This document shows, piece after piece, positions 24,511 through 29,645 of a stretch of 29,645 nucleotides of DNA; the stretch's first letter is position 1, and each line of letters starts with the position of its first letter. Under the pieces are notes generated by a model. That model was not told where the DNA came from. It made no database searches and worked only from the letters and a program-made list of their open reading frames with translations. Position numbers and translations under genes: made by a program. This stretch comes from Parabacteroides sp. (lineage in GTDB: Bacteria; Bacteroidota; Bacteroidia; Bacteroidales; Tannerellaceae), in assembly GCA_019417325.1 (NCBI GenBank), contig DXVO01000013.1:1-29645 (forward strand), given 5' to 3'.

Positions 24511-25647
24511 TTAAACTTTTAGAAATATGTTACGTTTATAAAGCAGCCACAAAATTACATAAATAATCAATGCATTCGACACTGCTATCAACACCGGATA
24601 ATAAATTCCTATATATTGTTCTAATCCATGAAACAAGGAAGTTCCTATACATCTGAAACTAATCACATTAGCCAATATATAGGCTACGATAGAATTCATC
24701 CCGTAGACCTTCAGCCATGTTATATTCCGGCGATGTCCTTTGTAATCGATCCAATAATAGAACAGCCCCATCAACAAAAAGCAATATCCGCTACTTACCA
24801 GAACCATCGAACTCGTCCATATCTTCTTGATAACCGGCAACTGCAATCCCCACAACCAGCCTGCAGCAACCAGAATAGCACCTATGATTAAAAGAAGTTG
24901 CCATTTACGCTTTTGTGCCCTGTCACTCTTTAATATTTGTCCGGCAAAAAGACCGGTTAAGACAGTCACGCCAAAGTTCAGGCTACTCAATATCCAGGTA
25001 TAACGGTAACTTTCCCAAAATACAACCTGCCCGTCTTGTACAACAGCTCCATCACGAAAGCGTCCTAACACAACACGGTCTATCCATTCGGCAAGATTTC
25101 CATCCGGCGTATAATTGCCACCGCCAAAACCATCCACAGATATGAACTGCATAGCTCCCCAATAGACCAACAACAACACGACAGCCGTAGCAATCTGTAT
25201 TGCCGGACGCACATGCAGGAATAGCAAGACGGCAATCAAATACCCCATTGCTATGGATTGAAGTGTATTGGAATATAAATAAATACGGTCCGGGTCAAGT
25301 CCTAATAAATTACCCTGACACATCATTCCGAATATCCAGAGCAACAATACGCGTTTCCCGATACGGCGATATACAGCCATCTTATCCGGCATTGCCTTAT
25401 AACGGGATAATGCAAACGGCATAGAAACACCAGCCATGAACATGAAGAGAGGCATAACTAAATCCCAGGATGAAAAGCCTTCCCATTGCACATGGGAAAA
25501 CCACCATAGAAAAGAGTTATACCATGGGGCATCAATGGCATGTCCTAACGGGTGTAGAATACCTTCCAATGCCACCAGACAAAAGAGGTCGAAACCTCGC
25601 AATACATCCAACGATTCCAGTCGTTTATAAGTAGTTGCTTGCTCCAT
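24511..25647 (-). CDS. DUF5009/HGSNAT-like multipass membrane protein, copy 2
   Basis: A 378-residue integral membrane protein related to the heparan-alpha-glucosaminide acetyltransferase (HGSNAT/NagX)-like group, annotated in Bacteroidetes as DUF5009. It opens with the family signature ESLDVLRGFDLF and has PLFMFMAGVSMPFALSRY after the second membrane segment. About ten hydrophobic segments are visible. These proteins are suspected to move acyl groups across the inner membrane to sugars; no substrate is established for this one. It is paralogous to its upstream neighbour, with only 3 bp between stop and start, so the two arose by tandem duplication. The divergence suggests distinct or heteromeric roles. 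Confidence 0.85.
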   Translation of the reverse strand: MEQATTYKRLESLDVLRGFDLFCLVALEGILHPLGHAIDAPWYNSFLWWFSHVQWEGFSSWDLVMPLFMFMAGVSMPFALSRYKAMPDKMAVYRRIGKRVLLLWIFGMMCQGNLLGLDPDRIYLYSNTLQSIAMGYLIAVLLFLHVRPAIQIATAVVLLLVYWGAMQFISVDGFGGGNYTPDGNLAEWIDRVVLGRFRDGAVVQDGQVVFWESYRYTWILSSLNFGVTVLTGLFAGQILKSDRAQKRKWQLLLIIGAILVAAGWLWGLQLPVIKKIWTSSMVLVSSGYCFLLMGLFYYWIDYKGHRRNITWLKVYGMNSIVAYILANVISFRCIGTSLFHGLEQYIGIYYPVLIAVSNALIIYVILWLLYKRNIFLKV

Positions 25648-25650
25648 AAC

Positions 25651-26766
25651 CTATACTTTCAGGAAAATCTTCTGGCGATATAAGAAATAAATAAAGCCCC
25701 AACAAACGGCAATATAGCCCATCGAACCAATCAACGGTTGTGCGGCTTCCGGAACCAATCCGGCTATTCCGCCAAACAAAGCGTCCGAAGTATAAGTAAA
25801 ATCAATAAATCGCTGCGCCAAATAAATTGTAATGGAATTCGTTCCGATTACAGTAAAGAACAATGTCCATTTACGGAAATTAAGCACATCCACAATATAG
25901 AAAAACAGAGCAAACATCCATATGGAATATGCCCCTACGACACAAACGAACGAGCTTGTCCATAAATTCTTGTTAATCGGGAAAATGAGTCCCCAAAGCA
26001 AACCTACAACTAATAAAACGCCCCCGGCAACTACCAGGTAACCGGCTTTCTTTTTATCTGTCAACCCATCTTTCTGCAACTTGATAAATTCGCCGGTAAA
26101 CATACCCAGCAAAGCCGTTCCGATAGCCGGCACTGTCGAAAAGATTCCTTCCGGATCATGTATGGTAAGATGCAGACGTCCCGGAAGCAACAAACGGTCG
26201 ATATAACCTACCAAAGAGCCTTCCATCGTAAACACTCCTGCCCCATTGCCATCCGGCGCCGGAACAAAAGCCAGCAGCAACCAGTATCCGACCAGAATAG
26301 CCGTTGTTATCCAGATTCGCGTAATAGTACGGGTATTCACAAAAATCAAAGCGCCAAACATCCATGCTAAGCCAATACGTCCCAGCACACTGGCATAACG
26401 TTGATGTCCGAAATCAAAATTCAACAATCCATTATAAATAAAACCCAAAAGAACAAGTGTTAATCCACGGCGTATAATCTTTTTATAAATTTCGGTGTCT
26501 TTCTTCCCCTGCTCCCGCTGCTTTTGCAAAGAAAACGGAAACGAGATACCGGCGATGAAAAGAAACAACGGAAATATCGTATCATGATGGGTTAAGCCAT
26601 TCCACTCCACATGGTGCATTTGATGGGCTATCGCCTGAAAAAAAGAATTCGGAAATAAAGTTGCCAGCGCAACAAAAAGGGAAGCTCCTCCCATAATAAA
26701 GAACATGTCAAACCCTCTCAAGGCATCCAACGACAGTAATCGCCGGGATTGTTGTTGTTTTCCCAT
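25651..26766 (-). CDS. DUF5009/HGSNAT-like multipass membrane protein, copy 1
   Basis: A 371-residue paralogue of the next gene. I chose ATG 26766 (MGKQQQSRRLLSLDALRGFD) because it places the LDALRGFD signature near the N-terminus as in the paralogue. The frame is open to 26865, but that extension runs through the promoter. Features include FPLFLFIAGISFPFSLQK, about ten membrane segments and a C-terminus ending FLYRQKIFLKV, nearly the same as FLYRQ/LLYKRN-IFLKV in copy 2. A putative inner-membrane acyltransferase, perhaps for cell-surface or host glycans. It is the first gene of a minus-strand operon with an exact -7 box 39 bp upstream. Confidence 0.85.
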   Translation of the reverse strand: MGKQQQSRRLLSLDALRGFDMFFIMGGASLFVALATLFPNSFFQAIAHQMHHVEWNGLTHHDTIFPLFLFIAGISFPFSLQKQREQGKKDTEIYKKIIRRGLTLVLLGFIYNGLLNFDFGHQRYASVLGRIGLAWMFGALIFVNTRTITRIWITTAILVGYWLLLAFVPAPDGNGAGVFTMEGSLVGYIDRLLLPGRLHLTIHDPEGIFSTVPAIGTALLGMFTGEFIKLQKDGLTDKKKAGYLVVAGGVLLVVGLLWGLIFPINKNLWTSSFVCVVGAYSIWMFALFFYIVDVLNFRKWTLFFTVIGTNSITIYLAQRFIDFTYTSDALFGGIAGLVPEAAQPLIGSMGYIAVCWGFIYFLYRQKIFLKV

Positions 26767-26804
26767 TATTTTAAATATTGAATTAACAAAATCGATTAAA
26801 AGTA

Positions 26805-26835
26805 CAAATATATCTCTTTTTCCTGCACAAACAAT
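26805..26835 (-). promoter_or_regulatory. Promoter of the DUF5009-sdaA operon
   Basis: On the minus strand, ATTG (26832-26835), a 19-nt spacer and TATATTTG (26805-26812) give an exact -7 box and near-consensus -33 box. The -7 box ends 39 bp before the ATG at 26766. Confidence 0.65.
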
Positions 26836-26890
26836 CATCAGCCGTTGTTTCTGTTTCCTCCCCATTAAAAGCAGATTCCTTCCAGATGCT

Positions 26891-26963
26891 CATAGTTATC
26901 ATTTTTTGAAATCATAACTATGAATTGGAAAAACCATAACTATGAATCCGAAAAACCATAATG
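26891..26963. repeat. 22-bp repeat array built on a CATAACTATG core
   Basis: Units begin at 26891, 26913, 26935 and 26957, exactly 22 bp apart. The two middle units are CATAACTATG plus AATTGGAAAAAC or AATCCGAAAAAC. The first is inverted (CATAGTTATC) and the last is truncated to CATAATG. The core is nearly palindromic, and the first unit can pair with either of the next two. It lies between the two divergent promoters, about 55 bp upstream of the minus-strand -33 box. Confidence 0.85.
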
Positions 26964-26989
26964 CAGGAGCTTCCATCATATCTTCCTGT

Positions 26990-27006
26990 TTTTTCACTGT
27001 GAAAAA
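26990..27006. promoter_or_regulatory. Dyad at the lemA -33 region
   Basis: TTTTTCAC (26990-26997) and GTGAAAAA (26999-27006) are perfect inverted arms around a single central T. The dyad covers the expected -33 position of the lemA promoter and may be a regulator site in place of a consensus -33 box. Confidence 0.5.
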
Positions 27007-27015
27007 TATTTTTTG

Positions 27016-27023
27016 TATGTTTG
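27016..27023 (+). promoter_or_regulatory. -7 box of the lemA operon
   Basis: TATGTTTG is an exact TAnnTTTG match, 107 bp before the LemA ATG. The -33 region is poor and is instead occupied by a dyad. Confidence 0.55.
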
Positions 27024-27038
27024 CATTTACATATGGCA

Positions 27039-27050
27039 GTCATTAATGAC
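27039..27050. promoter_or_regulatory. Perfect 12-bp palindrome downstream of the lemA -7 box
   Basis: GTCATTAATGAC is perfectly self-complementary and would sit just after the transcription start, a usual place for a repressor operator. No regulator gene is adjacent. Confidence 0.45.
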
Positions 27051-27130
27051 AGTCACTGAAGTGGATAAAACCACCTATAGTTAGTATGTATAGATTAAGT
27101 AATTTATTAACAAACAAAATATCAAAAACT

Positions 27131-27694
27131 ATGAGTACAACAACCATTATTCTAATAGCAGTCATCGTAATCCTTGTATTCTGGATTATCTCCCTTTACA
27201 ACTCACTGGTTAAGCTACGCAACAATCGTGAAAATGCGTTTGCCGACATCGATGTACAGCTCAAACAGCGCCACGACCTCATTCCTCAACTGGTAGAAAC
27301 GGTAAAAGGATACGCTTCACACGAAAAAGAAACACTGGAAAGGGTTATCAATGCTCGTAACGGTGCCATGAGCGCAAAAACTATCGATGAAAAGATTGCT
27401 GCAGAAAACGTATTGACATCTGCCCTTTCCGGACTGAAAATAACGCTGGAAGCATATCCGGACCTGAAAGCTAACCAGAACTTCCTCCAATTGCAGGAAG
27501 AAATTGCTGATTTGGAAAATAAACTATCAGCAGTCCGCCGTTATTTCAATTCCGCTACGAAAGAGCTGAACAATGCCGTACAGACATTCCCGTCCAATCT
27601 GATTGCAGGCATGTTCGGTTTCCATAAAGAAGTAATGTTCGACCTGGGAGAACAACGTGCCACATTGGAAGAAGCTCCCAAAATCAAATTCTAA
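27131..27694 (+). CDS. lemA: LemA family membrane protein
   Basis: A 187-residue LemA protein. I chose ATG 27131 (MSTTTIILIAVIVILVFW) because it puts the single N-terminal membrane helix (~4-24) first; the frame extends to 27086 without added sense. The family motif follows: YNSLVKLRNNRENAFADIDVQLKQRHDLIPQLVETVKGYASHEKETLE, written here in overlapping parts at ~25-70, then a helical bundle with RRYFNSATKELN and FPSNLIAGMFGF near the C-terminus. LemA proteins have a short outside N-terminus and a mostly helical soluble part of unknown biochemical role. The pairing with an M48 protease 3 bp downstream is recurrent across bacteria. Confidence 0.95.
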   Translation: MSTTTIILIAVIVILVFWIISLYNSLVKLRNNRENAFADIDVQLKQRHDLIPQLVETVKGYASHEKETLERVINARNGAMSAKTIDEKIAAENVLTSALSGLKITLEAYPDLKANQNFLQLQEEIADLENKLSAVRRYFNSATKELNNAVQTFPSNLIAGMFGFHKEVMFDLGEQRATLEEAPKIKF

Positions 27695-27697
27695 GGT

Positions 27698-28669
27698 ATG
27701 GAGTACGTTGGTATTCAAACCCAGCAGAGCAGAAACAATATTAAATCATTGTTTCTGCTGCTTTTATTTCCTTGTCTAATCATAGGGTTGACATATCTAT
27801 TCTGTTTTTTGCTGAATATGCTGGCTTATAATGATGACGGAGTGACTACTCCTCAACTGCTGGCTTATTCTACAGAAATGTTCGTTCATATTGTTCCTTA
27901 TGTAATAGGTGGAGTGCTTATCTGGTTCATCATCGCTTATTTTGCCAATACAAGCATCATCAATTCTGCCACAGGCTCAGAGCCTTTAAACAGAAAAGAT
28001 AATAAACGGGTATATAACCTTGTGGAAAACCTATGTATGAGCCAAGGGATGGCAATGCCACAAATCAACATTATCAATGATGATTCACTGAATGCATTTG
28101 CCAGCGGAATAAATAAACGGACATATACTGTGACTCTTTCCAAAGGGATTATAGAGAAACTGGATGACCAGGAACTGGAAGCCGTGATTGCACACGAACT
28201 TTCCCATATACGCAACCATGATGTCCGCCTGCTCATTATTTCCATTGTGTTCGTTGGAATCTTTGCCATGATTTCACAAATGGCGATGCGTTCGGTCTAT
28301 TATTCTAGTCTTTCCCGTAGCAGAAGAGACGATAAAAATAACACGGCACTGATATTAGTGCTTATTATGATAATCTCGGCTATCGGTTATTTTTTCTCGA
28401 TATTAATGCGGTTTGCAATCTCCCGAAAACGGGAATATCTTGCTGATGCCGGTTCTGCAGAAATGACCAAGAACCCACTGGCTTTGGCTAGTGCATTGCG
28501 TAAAATATCCGCCGATCCGGATATTGAAGCCGTACAGCGCGAAGATGTGGCACAACTCTTTATCCAACATCCGGGCAAACAAGCTAGCAGTGCATTAAGC
28601 GGACTGAGTGGACTTTTCGCCACCCATCCTCCTATTGAAAAAAGGATTCAGGTACTTGAACAGTTCTGA
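27698..28669 (+). CDS. HtpX-like M48 membrane metalloprotease
   Basis: A 323-residue membrane zinc protease of family M48. The catalytic motif HELSH gives His166, Glu167 and His170; the third zinc ligand is probably the Glu in SRKREYLADAGSAEMT (~residue 246). Hydrophobic segments lie at ~18-42, ~65-85, ~180-200 and ~218-240, and the C-terminus has the usual THPPIEKRIQVL. HtpX-type proteases degrade damaged membrane proteins in envelope stress. It starts 3 bp after lemA, so the two are co-translated. Length is a little above that of E. coli HtpX (~293). I avoid the symbol htpX because several M48 subgroups pair with LemA. Confidence 0.93.
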   Translation: MEYVGIQTQQSRNNIKSLFLLLLFPCLIIGLTYLFCFLLNMLAYNDDGVTTPQLLAYSTEMFVHIVPYVIGGVLIWFIIAYFANTSIINSATGSEPLNRKDNKRVYNLVENLCMSQGMAMPQINIINDDSLNAFASGINKRTYTVTLSKGIIEKLDDQELEAVIAHELSHIRNHDVRLLIISIVFVGIFAMISQMAMRSVYYSSLSRSRRDDKNNTALILVLIMIISAIGYFFSILMRFAISRKREYLADAGSAEMTKNPLALASALRKISADPDIEAVQREDVAQLFIQHPGKQASSALSGLSGLFATHPPIEKRIQVLEQF

Positions 28670-28678
28670 TAAACAGTT

Positions 28679-29593
28679 ATGAGGACATCCATTCTTTTAT
28701 TTTTCTTATTGTTAGCCATTTGCTCTAACAGTAAGGCATCCGATAAAACATCCCGTTATGGAGATGTCTCCTATTGGTTTCAAAGTTCTCGGGAAACAGA
28801 CAATACACTTGTCGATGTTTTTTATGTATTGCCAACTTGCATACGTGACTGGACAGACCAAAACGGGGTTGTGCAACACTATGCAGATGTAACGGATGAA
28901 AGGCAACGCCGATTAATGAAAGCATCTTATGTATTAGCCGAATCTATTTTTGCAGACAGTTGCAATTTTTTCGCTCCTTATTACCGGCAACTTACTTTCG
29001 ACTCCTGGATGGAAGGCGAACAAGTCGTAAACGAACGTTTTCCGGCAGCCATGGATGATGTAAAAGATGCTTTTTCTTATTATATTCAACATAAAAATAA
29101 CGGTCGCCCTTTCATTCTGGCAGGTTTTAGCCAAGGAGGGAAAGCCGTTATCGAATTATTGAAGATTCTACCCGAAGATGTACAAAAAAGAATGGTGGCA
29201 GCTTATGTAATAGGCTTTACTATTTCAGAGAAAGAACTTCAAACGTATAAAAACATAAAACCTGCTACAGGAGTGGCAGATACAGGTGTTACGATATGTT
29301 ACAATAGCGTAGCTTCAGAAAATGCCATTCCCTCTATTCTCTCTGGAAATTCAGTTTGTATAAATCCGTTAAATTGGCGAACAGATACGGTCCCGGCTAT
29401 TTTAGACGACACAGTAACAGTTCGTTTAAATACCGATCAGCATGTATTAATACTATCCGGTTTGGACACTAAATATTATTATAAGCCCAATCTAAGTAAA
29501 TTGTTCGGAGAAGGATGTTTTCATTTGCAAGAATTGAGTTTCTATAAAGAGGCTTTACTCGAAAATGTGAAACAGCGTATTCGCAATTATTAA
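28679..29593 (+). CDS. DUF3089 alpha/beta-hydrolase, exported
   Basis: A 304-residue protein with an N-terminal signal peptide (hydrophobic 4-15, likely cleaved near SKA-S). The lipobox-like LAIC is a poor match, so secretion to the periplasm is more likely than lipidation. DUF3089 features are visible: VDVFYVLPTC near the start, FFAPYYRQL at ~97-105, and the nucleophile elbow AGFSQGG with Ser151. A histidine in GCFHLQELSFY near the C-terminus is a good catalytic candidate. The substrate is unknown; esterase or lipase activity is plausible. It starts 9 bp after the M48 protease stop, so it is probably the third gene of the lemA operon. The 52 bp after its stop show nothing notable. Confidence 0.88.
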   Translation: MRTSILLFFLLLAICSNSKASDKTSRYGDVSYWFQSSRETDNTLVDVFYVLPTCIRDWTDQNGVVQHYADVTDERQRRLMKASYVLAESIFADSCNFFAPYYRQLTFDSWMEGEQVVNERFPAAMDDVKDAFSYYIQHKNNGRPFILAGFSQGGKAVIELLKILPEDVQKRMVAAYVIGFTISEKELQTYKNIKPATGVADTGVTICYNSVASENAIPSILSGNSVCINPLNWRTDTVPAILDDTVTVRLNTDQHVLILSGLDTKYYYKPNLSKLFGEGCFHLQELSFYKEALLENVKQRIRNY

Positions 29594-29645
29594 AGTAAAC
29601 GCAGCAAGAAAAAGCAAGGTTGATGATAATACAGCAAGAATGCAG

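Larger units (their letters stand above)
26767..27130. other. 364-bp divergent intergenic region
   Basis: This is the longest gene-free stretch in the window, between the divergent DUF5009 and LemA genes. It contains a minus-strand promoter (26805-26835), a four-unit 22-bp repeat array (26891-26963), two dyads (26990-27006, 27039-27050) and a plus-strand -7 box (27016-27023). I see no small reading frame worth calling. Confidence 0.8.

Overview
The window looks like chromosomal DNA of a gut Bacteroidales bacterium, most likely Parabacteroides or a close relative. This is an inference from family content: an Mfa/fimbrillin-type lipoprotein with a FISUMP-like C-terminus, an HU-like/DUF4469 protein, a GH43 lipoprotein, paired DUF5009 membrane proteins and LemA with an HtpX-like protease. 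Several genes are also preceded by exact matches to the Bacteroidetes -7 promoter box TAnnTTTG. I see no rRNA, tRNA, insertion sequence or CRISPR array.

Layout. (1) 1-3878, plus strand: a 950-residue surface lipoprotein whose last ~60 codons look like the variable region of a diversity-generating retroelement (DGR), then an HU-like DNA-binding/DUF4469 protein. A ~130-bp array of 23-bp dyad repeats (3891-4020) ends in a 15-bp hairpin and separates these from the convergent DedA gene. (2) 4053-4715, minus: a DedA/VTT membrane protein. (3) 4873-14706, minus: a six-gene operon read DUF4132, MoxR-type AAA+ ATPase, DUF5682, VWA/CoxE-like protein, tandem-SWIM zinc-finger protein, 92-residue protein. 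The first five match in type and order the poorly understood yehI-yehL-yehM-yehP-yehQ cluster of Escherichia coli. (4) 14951-21791, minus: a TetR-controlled efflux operon (TetR, TolC-like, HlyD-like lipoprotein, two ABC ATPases, two ABC-2 permeases) resembling E. coli cecR-ybhGFSR, but with YbhF split in two and its own outer-membrane factor. (5) 21913-26766, minus: two tandem DUF5009 proteins, L-serine dehydratase, a small frameshifted gene and a GH43-like lipoprotein. (6) 27131-29593, plus: LemA, an HtpX-like M48 protease and a DUF3089 alpha/beta hydrolase.

Functional themes. The MoxR-VWA operon is the strongest candidate for an underdescribed system: its genes are tightly spaced or overlapping, it has its own promoter, and its make-up is shared across phyla. 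The possible DGR-diversified adhesin is the second; no reverse transcriptase or template repeat is in the window, so it would have to be diversified in trans.

Intergenic DNA has a recurring architecture. At three separate places (3891-4020, 19743-19804, 26891-26963) short dyad-symmetric words recur with a 22-23-bp period, and one end unit is inverted so the array can fold back. The TetR promoter region is very compact: a terminator, the -33 box, the -7 box and a perfect 14-bp palindrome lie within about 60 bp.
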